A stretch of DNA of 64,000 bases from JANMAT01 sp031359995 (GCA_031359995.1 JANMAT010000196.1:1-64000), one strand, 5' to 3'. Numbered from the stretch's first letter, positions 33,752 to 43,339 are shown. Numbers and translations: made by a program. Notes: a model not told the origin generated them from the letters alone.

Positions 33752-34969
33752 TCAGCTCCGGGGCACCTTGCTCCACGGCAGGTCCTTGTCGACGCGCGGC
33801 TCGCCGGGCAACCCGAGCACCTGCTCGCCGAGGATGTTGCGCATGATCTCGCTGGTGCCGCCCTCGATCGAGTTGGCCCGGGCCCGCAGGAAGCCGTGGC
33901 GCACGCCGCGCTCGAGACCGTCGGCCGACAGGTCGTCGGGGCGGCGGAACGTGAAGTCGTAGCCGATGAGGCCGTCGGCGCCGAGAAGGTCGATGCAGAA
34001 CTCGGTGGCCTTCTTGTTGAACTCGGCCATGGCCAGCTTGGCGATCGACATCTCGGGGCCGGGGTTGCCGGCGCGGGCCTTCTGGGCGGCGCGCATGTTG
34101 GTGAGGCGCTGGGCCTCCGACGAGCACCACAGCTTCATCAGCGTGTCGAGCTTGGCCGGCGTGCGGCGGTCCTCGGGCAGGTCCTTCCAGATGTCGACGG
34201 CGACGTCGATGACGCCCTTGCGCCGGGAGCCCCCACCGCCCGAGCCGATGGCCGACCGCTCGTTCATCAGGGTGGTGAGCGCCACGCGCCAGCCTTCGCC
34301 GACGGCACCGACGCGGTGGGCATCGGGCACGCGCGCGTCGGTCATGTAGACCTCGTTGAACTCGGCCTCGCCGGTGATCTGGCGGAGCGGCCGCACCTCG
34401 ACCCCGGCCGAGCGCATGTCGAGGGCGAAGTAGGTCATGCCCTTGTGCTTGGGCTGCTCGGCGTCGGTGCGGGTGACGAGCATGCCCCAGTCGGCCAGGT
34501 GGGCCATGGTGTTCCACACCTTCTGCCCGTTCACGACCCACTCGTCGCCGTCGCGCACGGCGCGGGTGCCCAGTCCGGCGAAGTCGCTGCCGGCGCCGGG
34601 CTCGCTGAACAGCTGGCACCAGCGCTCCTCGCCGGTGAACATCGGGCGCAGGAAGCGCTGCCGCACCTCGTCGGAGCCGTGGGTCACGATGGTGGGGCCG
34701 GCGAGGGCCATGAAGAACAGGGCGGGTTCCTGCGCGGCGGCGCCCGCCTTGCGTACGCGCTGTTCGACCACGTTGTTCAGCTCGGGGCGCAGCCCGAGCC
34801 CGCCGAAGCCGGCGGGGAAGTGCACCCACGCCAGGCCGGCGTCGTAGCGAGCCCCGCGGAACGTGCGGTCGTCGACCTGCTTGGGATCGTGGGCGCGCAA
34901 CAGCTCGTCGAGGGCGGCCTCGACCTTCGAACGCTCGGCATCGTGGCTGGTCGGGCTGGCATCGCTCAT
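33752..34969 (-). CDS. Acyl-CoA dehydrogenase, 405 aa
   Basis: ATG at 34969 (MSDASPTSHDAERSKVEAAL); an in-frame GTG-like extension upstream has no coding signal. The middle domain shows the FAD/substrate block WCQLFSEPGAGSDFAGLGTRA near residue 125, and the C-terminal helices end with IEGGTSEIMRNILGEQVLGLP, the conserved segment at the FAD and dimer contacts. Length fits the family. Such FAD enzymes introduce a double bond at C2-C3 of acyl-CoA and pass electrons to ETF. In actinobacteria this subgroup often serves steroid or branched-chain degradation; the exact acyl chain is unknown. Confidence 0.92.
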   Translation of the reverse strand: MSDASPTSHDAERSKVEAALDELLRAHDPKQVDDRTFRGARYDAGLAWVHFPAGFGGLGLRPELNNVVEQRVRKAGAAAQEPALFFMALAGPTIVTHGSDEVRQRFLRPMFTGEERWCQLFSEPGAGSDFAGLGTRAVRDGDEWVVNGQKVWNTMAHLADWGMLVTRTDAEQPKHKGMTYFALDMRSAGVEVRPLRQITGEAEFNEVYMTDARVPDAHRVGAVGEGWRVALTTLMNERSAIGSGGGGSRRKGVIDVAVDIWKDLPEDRRTPAKLDTLMKLWCSSEAQRLTNMRAAQKARAGNPGPEMSIAKLAMAEFNKKATEFCIDLLGADGLIGYDFTFRRPDDLSADGLERGVRHGFLRARANSIEGGTSEIMRNILGEQVLGLPGEPRVDKDLPWSKVPRS

Positions 34970-35093
34970 GATGCGAGTCTCGCGAGCCGGCCCGGCCGGG
35001 TCCAAGCCGTCGCGGGCGATTCGTCACCCCGAGTTCACCGGGGCGTCCGCCGCCGGTGACCGGGGGTTCACCCGGAGCCGCCATCGTCGCATC

Positions 35094-35849
35094 ATGACCA
35101 CGCTGGCCTCTCTACCGTCGCTCCTGGCCCGAGCGCCGCGTCGGCGGGTCCGCTGGTCGCCTGGGCCGTCGACGCGCCGGGGCGGCCGGGCGGCAGACCC
35201 GTCGCCCGATCCGCGCTGGAGCGGCCCGGTCGTCACCTTCACCGCCACGGCGGGTACGCCGGTCGTCGAACTGTCCACCGCGGTGGCCGACGCACTGGCG
35301 TTGCCGCGCTACGACGAGGTCTTCCCGGTCCTCGTGGCGGCGGCGACGGGGGCATCGCTCGCCGATGCCCTCGACATGGACGGCGTGGTGCCGTCCCGGT
35401 TGGCGGTGGCGATGGCCTGGAGCGCGTGCCACCCGGGCGCGCCCGAGCTCGATGGGGCGCTGGCCGCCGTGCGCACCCTGGAGCGCTTCCCCACCGCGAC
35501 CCGCGACATCATCGGCGCCATCGCCACCGAACCGGTCGGCGGCGTGATCGTGGGACGCCACGCGGCGTTCGTGCTGGCCGGCCACGACCGTGCCCTGCAC
35601 GTGCTGCTCGATGCGCCGTCGCGCTGGCGACAGGAGGCGCTGCAGTCCGAGCACGCCTGGTCGGCGACCGCAGCGCAGGAGCACCTCCGAAGCGTCGATC
35701 GGGCCCAACGGCGGTACGCGGCGCGCGCCCACGGGGTGGACGTCATCGACCGGTCGCACTACGGCGTCGTCGTCGACGCGTCGGGCGAGGACCTGGCCTC
35801 GATGACGGCCGTGGTCGTGGGCGAAGCGACCCGTCGCGGCATCGCCTAG
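35094..35849 (+). CDS. Cytidylate-kinase-like family protein with degenerate P-loop, 251 aa
   Basis: ATG at 35094. The N-terminal part VVTFTATAGTPVVELSTAVADALALPRYD (from about residue 43) aligns with the start of cytidylate-kinase-like proteins, whose P-loop normally reads SREYGSGG followed by a helix and the YD pair. Here the glycine-lysine-poor ATAGT sequence lacks the Walker lysine and most glycines. The later blocks GVIVGRHAAFVLAGHDRALHVLLDAP (about 150-175) and an HLRSVDRAQRRYAAR helix (about 195) match the arginine-bearing lid region. The protein therefore keeps the fold but may not bind or hydrolyse ATP in the usual way. It is divergent from the acyl-CoA dehydrogenase. Confidence 0.6.
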   Translation: MTTLASLPSLLARAPRRRVRWSPGPSTRRGGRAADPSPDPRWSGPVVTFTATAGTPVVELSTAVADALALPRYDEVFPVLVAAATGASLADALDMDGVVPSRLAVAMAWSACHPGAPELDGALAAVRTLERFPTATRDIIGAIATEPVGGVIVGRHAAFVLAGHDRALHVLLDAPSRWRQEALQSEHAWSATAAQEHLRSVDRAQRRYAARAHGVDVIDRSHYGVVVDASGEDLASMTAVVVGEATRRGIA

Positions 35850-36235
35850 GTCGTCGTGCTGCCAGGGTGCCCGATCGGTCTTCACGCCATCTTTGCGCGT
35901 CGTTGCCGAACGGGAACGTGCTGGTCGGCTCGCCGGGGTTCGAGGGGGAGGGACCTAGGACAGACGTCCGAAGGTTTTCCGAGGGTGATGGCACCTCAGC
36001 TGACAGCGAGACGGCCGGGCGTCGACCTGGCGGCGCCCCTGGGTGACCAACGGCAACGGGACGACCGCGTCAAGTGGCCGATGGGGCAGGCCACCCCTGT
36101 CCATAGGTACTAGCACCCAGACCTTTCTCGGGGGTGAGCGGCGTACGACTGGGGTCGTTGACCAGGGCATCGCAGCGGCACCTGTCGGAGCACACGGTCA
36201 GCGACTCCAGATCCCATTCATCAGGGGGCGACCGC
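35850..36235. other. 386-base intergenic leader before the multicopper oxidase
   Basis: No convincing gene on either strand. Short frames here lack ribosome sites and coding bias. Composition is less GC-rich than the flanking genes, with TTGACC at 36158-36163 as a possible -35 element and GGGGG just before the oxidase ATG. The length suggests a regulated leader or promoter region for the exported oxidase, but I cannot define an operator. Confidence 0.4.
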
Positions 36236-38437
36236 ATGACTGATACCCGACCCGACCACTCGCCGCTCCGGCGGCGGACCTTCCTCAAACTCGGTGCCAC
36301 CGGAGGCGCCGCACTCGCGCTCGGCGGGGTCGCATCGGCGATGGCGCCCAACCTGCGCACCCGGGGTTTGTTGTCCAAGGACGGCATCTTCGATGCGGCT
36401 GCCATTGCGTGGGCTGATTCGATCTACATCGAGGCGTTCCCGACGAGTCCGCTCATCTTGTCGCCGTTCAGTGATGTGTTGCCGGTGCCCTTGGCGGCCA
36501 AGCCGATCCCTCAGAGCGCGTGGTCCTCGTGGGCGAACCCGCCGGGGCCGGGCAACGGTCAGCAGAACTCGATCGGCAACGAGAAGCACCAGATCTGGTG
36601 TGGTGATGCGCGGGTCGGTGGCGCGGCTGTGCCGCTCGTGTACCGGCTCGACGTGATGCGTGAGGAGCACTCGTTCACGACGTCGCAGGTGCTGCCGATC
36701 GACTCGCTGGGCCAGCCGACCGAGTCGTTCGACGGGGCGGGCAACAGGTACCCGGCGGGTACGGTGCGCTCGTTGCCCAAGAGCACGATCCACTCGTTCA
36801 ACGGGACGTTCCCGGGGCCGATGATCAATGCCGAGTACGGCAAGCCGGTGATCGTGCGGTTCAACAACATCTTGGACCAGAACCCGAAGAACCTCGACAG
36901 CCAGGACTTCGGTGCGCCCGACTTCTCGTTCCTGACCCATCTCCACAACGGGCACACCGCGCCCGAGAGTGACGGGAACCCGCACTACTCCATGAACTAC
37001 GGGCCCAAGGCCCTTGGTTACCGGCCGGGCCAGTGGTGCGACAACCTGTACCTGAACTGGCCCGCTGGTGGTGACGATCGGGAGAAGCAGAGCTTCTTCT
37101 GGTTCCACGATCACCGCATGGACCACACCGGTTCCAACGTGTACAAGGGCATGGTCGGGTTGTTCCCGATCTACGACCCGAAGAACGGCATGGACATGGG
37201 CGACGAGACCCGGGGTCTGCGCCTGCCCGGTGTGCGTACCAACAACGCCGATGGTTCCTTCGATGTCGCCTACGACATGCCTCTGGCGTTCTACGACTGC
37301 CGTTTGGATGACGGTGTCACCATCCACAAGGACATCCACGACAGCGAGGGCGCGTTCCCGGCCGCGGGGAACCCGAGGACCCATCCGGAGTGGTGGGGCA
37401 AGACGTTCTTCAAGCACTTCCCCAACCACGGCTTCGTGGGTGACATCTTCACCGTGAACGGCACCGCCTACCCGGTGCTCGAGGTGAAGCGACGCAAGTA
37501 CCGCTTCCGGTTCCTGGACTGCTCGATCGCTCGCATCTACGAGTTCAAGCTGATGACCTCGTCGCAGGGCCCCAAGACGGCGGTGTCGCTCGGCTACGTC
37601 GGTGACGAACTGCAGGGCCAGTACCGGATCCCCGATGGTCAGCAGTGCATGAAGTTCACGCAGATCGCCTCCGACGGTGGCCTGCTGCCGTTCCCGATCG
37701 TGCGGGACAGCTTCGAGCTGTGGCCGGCCAAGCGTCGCGAGTTCATCGTCGACTTCACCAAGTACATGGACGGCACCCCCACCACCAAGGGCGACGCCAT
37801 CTACCTGACCGACGTGCTGAAGATGCCCACCGGTCGGATGTGGTCGAACTCGTCGCGGTTCTCGCCCGACGCGGCGTTCAAGGTGCCGGTCCTCAAGTTC
37901 GTCATCGGCGACAACGTGCCCGACAACAGCATCATGCCGGCGGCGAACAAGCTGCTCCGCGAGATCCCGCCGCTGCCCGGCAATTGGCGGAACCTGCTCA
38001 GCGAGCGCAAGGTGTTCGAAGTGCAACGCGGCAGCGGTGGCGGTGAGGTCGAGTGGCTCATCAACGGCACACCGTTCGACCCCTCGACCGTGGCCACCAG
38101 CCTGAAGAACCCCGCGGGCAAGACGCCGTTGGCCCAGCAGAAGATGAACAGCTTCAACCTGTGGGAGATCCGCAACGGCGGCGGCGGCTGGGTGCACCCC
38201 TTCCACCTCCACATGGAAGAGCACCGCACGGTCATGCGCAACGGCAAGGACGTGACCGTCCCCGGCAAGGACCACCCCGAGGACAACTCCCGTGAAGACC
38301 TCGTCGCCCTCGACCCGAGCGAATCGGTGATCGTGTACCGCGGGTTCCGTGACTTCGTCGGCCCCTACGTGGCCCACTGCCACAACCTGGCCCACGAAGA
38401 CCACGCCATGATGTTCGGCTGGGAGATCACCCCCTGA
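36236..38437 (+). CDS. Tat-exported multicopper oxidase, 733 aa
   Basis: ATG at 36236 has GGGGGCG upstream. Residues 1-36 are a Tat signal: RRRTFLKLGATGGAALALGG, with the twin arginines in SPLRRRTFLK. All copper ligands are present: HLHNGH near residue 240, WFHDHRMDH near 300, HPFHLHMEEH near 655, and HCHNLAHEDHAMM near 715, which holds the Cys-His pair and axial methionine of the type 1 site. The protein is a large three-domain laccase/phenoxazinone-synthase/CotA relative and should oxidise phenols or metal ions such as Mn(II) outside the cell. It stands alone with its own long leader and a terminator. The first half uses more T-ending codons than neighbouring genes, which may reflect transfer. 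Confidence 0.93.
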   Translation: MTDTRPDHSPLRRRTFLKLGATGGAALALGGVASAMAPNLRTRGLLSKDGIFDAAAIAWADSIYIEAFPTSPLILSPFSDVLPVPLAAKPIPQSAWSSWANPPGPGNGQQNSIGNEKHQIWCGDARVGGAAVPLVYRLDVMREEHSFTTSQVLPIDSLGQPTESFDGAGNRYPAGTVRSLPKSTIHSFNGTFPGPMINAEYGKPVIVRFNNILDQNPKNLDSQDFGAPDFSFLTHLHNGHTAPESDGNPHYSMNYGPKALGYRPGQWCDNLYLNWPAGGDDREKQSFFWFHDHRMDHTGSNVYKGMVGLFPIYDPKNGMDMGDETRGLRLPGVRTNNADGSFDVAYDMPLAFYDCRLDDGVTIHKDIHDSEGAFPAAGNPRTHPEWWGKTFFKHFPNHGFVGDIFTVNGTAYPVLEVKRRKYRFRFLDCSIARIYEFKLMTSSQGPKTAVSLGYVGDELQGQYRIPDGQQCMKFTQIASDGGLLPFPIVRDSFELWPAKRREFIVDFTKYMDGTPTTKGDAIYLTDVLKMPTGRMWSNSSRFSPDAAFKVPVLKFVIGDNVPDNSIMPAANKLLREIPPLPGNWRNLLSERKVFEVQRGSGGGEVEWLINGTPFDPSTVATSLKNPAGKTPLAQQKMNSFNLWEIRNGGGGWVHPFHLHMEEHRTVMRNGKDVTVPGKDHPEDNSREDLVALDPSESVIVYRGFRDFVGPYVAHCHNLAHEDHAMMFGWEITP

Positions 38438-38457
38438 TCCACCAGCGGTGAATCGCT

Positions 38458-38495
38458 CGGAGCCTGTCCCCGCTCGCCCGTGGGGGCAGGCTCCG
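38458..38495 (+). terminator. Stem-loop terminator after the multicopper oxidase
   Basis: CGGAGCCTGTCCCC at 38458-38471 pairs with GGGGGCAGGCTCCG at 38482-38495 (one G-T wobble) around a ten-base loop. It begins 21 bases after the oxidase stop. A 14-bp GC-rich stem with no long T-run is the usual form in high-GC actinobacteria. It may also serve the convergent gene ending at 38596. Confidence 0.75.
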
Positions 38496-38595
38496 CAGCA
38501 TCGACCGCTCGAGGGCGACGACGCTGGTGGCGCAGGTCGTTCGATCAGGTGAAGTCGACCGATGGCGGTTCTCCCGATGGGGTGAGCGATGGGGC

Positions 38596-39747
38596 TCACG
38601 CCATCGGATCGGCGCCGGGGATGGCGAGCAGGAACTGGGCATGGTTCTCGTAGGCCGTCTCGTCGACCAGGAGGTGGGTGGCGGCGACGTTGAGATCGCG
38701 CACCGCCCGCTCGAACACCGTGCCCTGCGCGAAGGCCGGGCCGCCGGCGAAGCGCACCGTGTCGGCGAGCACCTCCGACGCCGTGCGCGTCGCGTACGCC
38801 CCCGCGGCGCGGGTGCCCGCTTCCACGGCGCGCAGATCGGTGACGCCCCGGTCGACGTGCGCCATCAGCTCGTCGCCATCGGCGATCATCAGCGCTCGCG
38901 CCGATCGCAACCGCTGGTCGGACTGGCCGAGGAAGTGCTGGAACGTGGACCGTGACGCGAGCACCTGGGGGCGCGTGTAGCCGCGGTTGGTGTGGGCCGC
39001 CGTGCCCGTGAGCTCGTCGAGGGCATGCTGGGCGATGCCGAGCGCCACCGCGGGGATCGTGTAGCCCAGGTAGCCGACGATGCCCGTGCGGAACATGCGC
39101 CCGCCCCGCCGTGGGGGAACGCGGGCCGCGAACGTCATCTCCTCGGGGACGAACACGTCACGAGCGGCGTAGTCGGTGCTGCCGGTGGCCCGCATGCCGA
39201 GCGTGTGCCAGGTGTCGGCGATGTCGAGCTCGGCCGCCGACACGACGCACACGCGCACCTCGGGTGCACCGCCGGGCGGGTCGTGGACGACGCCGTTCAG
39301 CAGCACCCACGACGCGGCGTGGATGCCGCTGCCGTAGCGGAACGACCCCGACAACCGGTAGCCGCCGTCGGCGCGGTCCAACCGACCCGGGCGCAGCCCG
39401 CCACCGCCGGCCATGACCGGCACCTCGCCCCCGGTCAACAGCCGCGCGACGCCGGCATCGGGCAATCGCGCGCAAGCGGCGGCGACGGAGTCGGCGTAGA
39501 TGAACAGGCACCACGACGCGCAGGCGTTGGCCATGGCCAGCCGTTCGAACACCTGGAACTGCAGTGCCGGTTCGGCCTCGTCGCCACCGAGCTCGGCCGG
39601 CATCTTGAGCCGCAACAGCCCGGCGTCGCGCAGGGCGGCGACGGTCGTGTCGGGGAGGTGGCGCAGCCCGTCGCCCCGCGGCACGTCGTCGGCCAGCACG
39701 GGGGCGATCGCGTCGATCCGGGCGAACAGGTCCTCGCGCTGCGCCAT
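38596..39747 (-). CDS. Acyl-CoA dehydrogenase-fold flavin monooxygenase (HsaA/DszC-like), 383 aa
   Basis: ATG at 39747. The fold is that of acyl-CoA dehydrogenases: N-terminal helices (DTTVAALRDAGLLRLKMPAELGG), a middle beta domain with YRLSGSFRYGSGIHAASWVLLNG and WHTLGMRATGSTDY, and a C-terminal four-helix bundle. The catalytic glutamate region of true dehydrogenases is not recognisable; instead the SGSFRYGSG and LGMRATGS segments match the reduced-flavin-dependent oxygenase components HsaA, DszC and p-hydroxyphenylacetate 3-hydroxylase C2. It would need a separate flavin reductase, not found next to it. The substrate might be a phenol, a sterol ring or an organosulfur compound. Confidence 0.85.
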   Translation of the reverse strand: MAQREDLFARIDAIAPVLADDVPRGDGLRHLPDTTVAALRDAGLLRLKMPAELGGDEAEPALQFQVFERLAMANACASWCLFIYADSVAAACARLPDAGVARLLTGGEVPVMAGGGGLRPGRLDRADGGYRLSGSFRYGSGIHAASWVLLNGVVHDPPGGAPEVRVCVVSAAELDIADTWHTLGMRATGSTDYAARDVFVPEEMTFAARVPPRRGGRMFRTGIVGYLGYTIPAVALGIAQHALDELTGTAAHTNRGYTRPQVLASRSTFQHFLGQSDQRLRSARALMIADGDELMAHVDRGVTDLRAVEAGTRAAGAYATRTASEVLADTVRFAGGPAFAQGTVFERAVRDLNVAATHLLVDETAYENHAQFLLAIPGADPMA

Positions 39748-39801
39748 CGGGGGACTGTACCCGTCCGGGTCAGTGTGACCGAGCGCCCTGCACCGTGCCG
39801 C

Positions 39802-40914
39802 TCAGGCCGGGTGGACGCGCCGGTAGCCGACGGCGCGCCGCAACAGGTCGAACCAGAACGCCCCGCCGAACGACAGCGCGATGGCCGACAGCAGCCAGCC
39901 GATCAGACGCCCGAGCGCGGCGAGAGGGTGGTGGGCGATCTTGTCGAGTGCGGCCGGCACCACGTCGAGGGCGCGCCGGGCCCAGCTCGAGCACGGCCGA
40001 CCGCTGCGGCACGGTCCCTGCAGGTCCCAGAACGTGGTGACCTTCAGCGCCTGGGCCCGGGCGATCTCGTCACGCAGGCACTCGAGTCGGCCCGAGGCCG
40101 TGCCGGCCGAGGTCGTGGGGCAGGCGGCGTCGGGCCCGGTGGCGACCGTGGCGGACGCGCTCACGGCCAGGGCCTGGCGCAGGTCGCTGTCGTGCTGGGC
40201 CGAGGCCACCACGTTGATGGCGTTCACGTTCGCCGCCACCGCCACGACGAGGCCGAGGGCGAACATGACGCGGCGGGCGTCCTTGCGGTAGCGGCGCGAC
40301 AGCTCGCGCATCTGGTCGTCGAACCAGCCCGACACCCGGGCGCGGAACGCCGTGGCGTCCGCGGCGATCTCGTGCCGGGCGCCGTCGATCTGGCGGCGCA
40401 GCGGGCTACCCGGCTCGAGGGTGGCCAGGACCCGGTCGAGCTCGTGGTCGCCCCGCAGGGCCAGCTCCTGCAGGGCGTCGGCGAAGACGGTCGGTGGCAC
40501 GTGGCGGATCGAGGTCCGCCCGCCGATGGCCGTCTCCAGGCTGCGGAACGCGGCCGTGGCGCGCAGCGCCGACAGGAACGCCGCTGAGCCGACCGGCTCG
40601 GCGGTCTGGGCCGGTTCCGCGGTCGGGCGCACCAGCGGCCGGAGGTCGGTGCGTCCGGTCGGGATGCGGAAGAACGTGTCGCGCAGCCCGTGCAGGAAGC
40701 GCAGCACGCGCGACCACAGCTGGCGCTCGGCCCGAGGGATGTCGACGCCGTAGCCGGTGTCGGACGTGGTCAGGTCGTGCAGCGCCGACCACAGCTGCTT
40801 CGAGCGCACCTGGCCGACCCAGTTGATGAGCTCGTTCAGGCCCGACACCACCATGCTGAACACGAAGAACACGAACGCCACCGCGATGGCGACATCGATC
40901 CATGGTGAGCTCAT
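39802..40914 (-). CDS. Membrane protein of unknown function, 370 aa
   Basis: ATG at 40914 follows GGAGGGG. There is an N-terminal membrane helix (residues 6-28, WIDVAIAVAFVFFVFSMVVSG), a second near 213-232 (VMFALGLVVAVAANVNAINVV) and a third near 330-350 (LIGWLLSAIALSFGGAFWFDLL). Between the first two lies a soluble helical region with several RR-rich stretches. A cysteine cluster (CPTTSAG, then LECLRDE, GPCRSGRPC) sits in the second extramembrane part. I recall similar actinobacterial and cyanobacterial proteins only as hypothetical. It is divergent from the metallophosphoesterase gene. Confidence 0.8.
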   Translation of the reverse strand: MSSPWIDVAIAVAFVFFVFSMVVSGLNELINWVGQVRSKQLWSALHDLTTSDTGYGVDIPRAERQLWSRVLRFLHGLRDTFFRIPTGRTDLRPLVRPTAEPAQTAEPVGSAAFLSALRATAAFRSLETAIGGRTSIRHVPPTVFADALQELALRGDHELDRVLATLEPGSPLRRQIDGARHEIAADATAFRARVSGWFDDQMRELSRRYRKDARRVMFALGLVVAVAANVNAINVVASAQHDSDLRQALAVSASATVATGPDAACPTTSAGTASGRLECLRDEIARAQALKVTTFWDLQGPCRSGRPCSSWARRALDVVPAALDKIAHHPLAALGRLIGWLLSAIALSFGGAFWFDLLRRAVGYRRVHPA

Positions 40915-41009
40915 CGCCGACCCCTCCATCGGCGGGCGCGCCGGCCCGCATCAGTGCGGACAGTACCGCCCGGTCGTGGCGGGTGGCGCCCCACTAGCGT
41001 GGGCCGGCC

Positions 41010-41519
41010 ATGGTCCGCGTTCTGCTGCTGGCCGACACCCATGTCGGCGGTCACCACCCGAACCGTCGACTGCCCGAGGCGGTGCTCCTGATGGCGGCGC
41101 AGGCCGACGCCGTGCTCCATGCCGGCGACGTCACCGAGCACCGCGTGCTCGACCAGCTCGCCGCGCTGGCGCCGGTGCATGCGGTGCTCGGCAACAACGA
41201 CGTCGGCCTTCGGTTGCCGGAGCGCCGCATCGTCGCGCTCGGCGGTCGCATGGTCGCCATGGTGCACGACAGCGGCGCCGCCGGTGGGCGCGGGGCCCGG
41301 CTGCGCCGATGGTTCTCCGACGCCGACGTGGTGGTGTTCGGTCACTCGCACCTGCCGTGGCACGAGGTCGACGTGCGGGCCGACGGCCACCGCCAGCTCC
41401 ACGTGAACCCCGGCTCACCCACCGAGCGGCGGCGCGCCCCGCACGCCACCGCGGCGTGGCTGGTGGTCGACGAGGATGGCACGTGCTCGGCGGAGCACGT
41501 GGTGATCGAGCTCAGCTGA
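41010..41519 (+). CDS. YfcE/MJ0936-type metallophosphoesterase, 169 aa
   Basis: ATG at 41010. All metal-binding blocks are in place: LLLADTHVGG (D-x-H), HAGDVTE (GD), GNND at residues 68-71, VHDSG and FGHSHLPW (GHxH). The small size and the HVNPGSPTERR tail match the YfcE group of dinuclear-metal phosphodiesterases, which act on cyclic nucleotides or nonspecific phosphodiesters in the cytoplasm. Its last 8 bases overlap the end of the convergent monooxygenase gene. Confidence 0.93.
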   Translation: MVRVLLLADTHVGGHHPNRRLPEAVLLMAAQADAVLHAGDVTEHRVLDQLAALAPVHAVLGNNDVGLRLPERRIVALGGRMVAMVHDSGAAGGRGARLRRWFSDADVVVFGHSHLPWHEVDVRADGHRQLHVNPGSPTERRRAPHATAAWLVVDEDGTCSAEHVVIELS

Positions 41520-43149
41520 AGACGAAGCCGCGGTACCCGGTGTCGGCGACCTCGTCGAGCGTCTTGCGGTAGCGCGGCGCCCCACCCGTGTACATGAGGT
41601 AGCGCGTCGTGGTGTGGCCCTCGACGTTCTCGTTGTACCCGGTGAACCACGACTTGGCCTTGCGCAGCAGCAGGTTGCCGTACAGGTCCTGCACGTGCTG
41701 GGTCCACTCGGCCTCGGCGTCGGCGGTGACGTCGACCCGTGTGATGTCGTGCTCCATGATGTGGCGGTACAGGTCGGTGGCCCACTCCACGCCGTACTCG
41801 ATGGCGCGGGGGAAGTTCGTCGAGTTCGCCGCACCCTGGGGGCCGGCCAGCATGACCATGTTCGGGAAGCCGGCGGTGGCCACGCCCAGGTAGGTGCTGG
41901 GCCCGTCGCGCCACTTGTCGCGCAGCTTCACCCCGTCGGTGCCGACGAACTCGATGCGGTCGAACGAGCCGGTGATGGCGTCGAAGCCGGTGGCGTAGAT
42001 GATGATGTCGAGCTCGTGGTGACGGGCGCTGGTGGTGATGCCGGTCTCGGTGACGCACCGGATGGGCGTCTCCTCGATGTCGATCAGGTGCACGCTGTCG
42101 CGGTTGTAGGCCTCGTAGTAGCGGGTCTCCATGGGCACCCGCTGCACACCGAAACCGTGATCCTTCGGGACCAGCTTCTCGGCCACGGCGGGGTCGTGCA
42201 CGCGGCTGCGGATCTTGTCGGCGATGAAGGCCGAGAACTCGGCGTTGGCCTCTTCGTCCATGAGGACGTCGCGGAAGTTGCCGAGCCAGATCTGGAAGCC
42301 GGGCGCGGCGTACAGCTGCTCCCAGAAGCGCAGGCGCTCCTCGGGCGGCACCTCGGCCAGCTTGCGGCGGTCGGGCCCGTGGATGAAGCCGCCTGGTGTC
42401 TTGGCGCACTTGGCGAAGATCTCGTCGTAGGAGGCCTTGATCGCCGCCATCTCCTCCTCGGTGATGGGGCGGTTGTGCAGCGGCGCGCACCAGTTGGGGC
42501 GGCGCTGAAACACGGTGAGCTCACCGACCTGGTCGGCGATGGCACCGATGACCTGCACGCCGGTCGCGCCCGTGCCGATGATGCCGACGCGCTGGCCCGT
42601 CAGGTCGAGCGGTTCGTGGGGCCAGTGAAAGGTGTGGAACGACGGGCCCCGGAAGGTGTCCATGCCGGGGATCCGCGGCAGCGTGGGTGCCGAGAGCAGC
42701 CCGAGGGCGGTGATCAGGAAGCGGCACCGGAACGTGCGGCCGTCCTCCAGCGACACGGTCCACTTCGCCGCGGCGTCGTCGTACACCGCGCCGTGCACCC
42801 GGCAGTCGAACTGCATGTGCTTGCGCAGGTCGAACTTGTCGACGACGAACCCGAGGTAGCGCAGCGTCTCGGGCTGGGCGGCGAAGTGCTCGCTCCAGTT
42901 CCACTCCTGCAGCAGCTCGGGCGAGAACGAGTAGCCGTAGCTGTAGCTCTCGGAGTCGAACCGGCACCCGGGGTACCGGTTCTGCTGCCACGTGCCGCCG
43001 ATGTCGGGCAGCGCGTCGATCACGAGCACGTCGGCGCCGAGCTCGCGCAGCCGGTAGAGCTGGTAGATGCCGCACACGCCGGCGCCGATGACGAGGAAGT
43101 CGTGCTCGGGGATCGAGCCCCCCGTGGTGCTCACTGCCTGCTCAGTCAT
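41512..43149 (-). CDS. Flavin-containing Baeyer-Villiger-type monooxygenase, 545 aa
   Basis: ATG at 43149 follows GGGGGA. FAD binding: VIGAGVCGIYQLYRLRELGA near residue 20. NADPH binding: VGIIGTGATGVQVIGAI near 180. Between them stands the Baeyer-Villiger fingerprint FRGPSFHTFHWP near residue 160. Downstream, ATGFDAITGSFDRI is the conserved ATGFD. Such enzymes convert ketones to esters or lactones, using NADPH and oxygen, often in steroid, cyclic-ketone or terpenoid degradation. It converges on the metallophosphoesterase and is divergent from the acyl-CoA synthetase gene; a common ketone-to-acid pathway is possible. Confidence 0.93.
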   Translation of the reverse strand: MTEQAVSTTGGSIPEHDFLVIGAGVCGIYQLYRLRELGADVLVIDALPDIGGTWQQNRYPGCRFDSESYSYGYSFSPELLQEWNWSEHFAAQPETLRYLGFVVDKFDLRKHMQFDCRVHGAVYDDAAAKWTVSLEDGRTFRCRFLITALGLLSAPTLPRIPGMDTFRGPSFHTFHWPHEPLDLTGQRVGIIGTGATGVQVIGAIADQVGELTVFQRRPNWCAPLHNRPITEEEMAAIKASYDEIFAKCAKTPGGFIHGPDRRKLAEVPPEERLRFWEQLYAAPGFQIWLGNFRDVLMDEEANAEFSAFIADKIRSRVHDPAVAEKLVPKDHGFGVQRVPMETRYYEAYNRDSVHLIDIEETPIRCVTETGITTSARHHELDIIIYATGFDAITGSFDRIEFVGTDGVKLRDKWRDGPSTYLGVATAGFPNMVMLAGPQGAANSTNFPRAIEYGVEWATDLYRHIMEHDITRVDVTADAEAEWTQHVQDLYGNLLLRKAKSWFTGYNENVEGHTTTRYLMYTGGAPRYRKTLDEVADTGYRGFVFS

Positions 43150-43339
43150 GGATGTCCCCCTGGAGCTGCTCACCGACACGGCCCGATTCCCGACGGTAGA
43201 CGCGCGCGACCCCGACCGCCATGCTGGCCGGCGGCGCCGGAGGGTGGCCAGGGTCGAACGTCCCGAACGGCGGGTCGGCGACGGCTGGGTCGAGCCGACC
43301 GCACCCTGGTAGACACGGCGCGGGGAGAAGGGGGACCTC

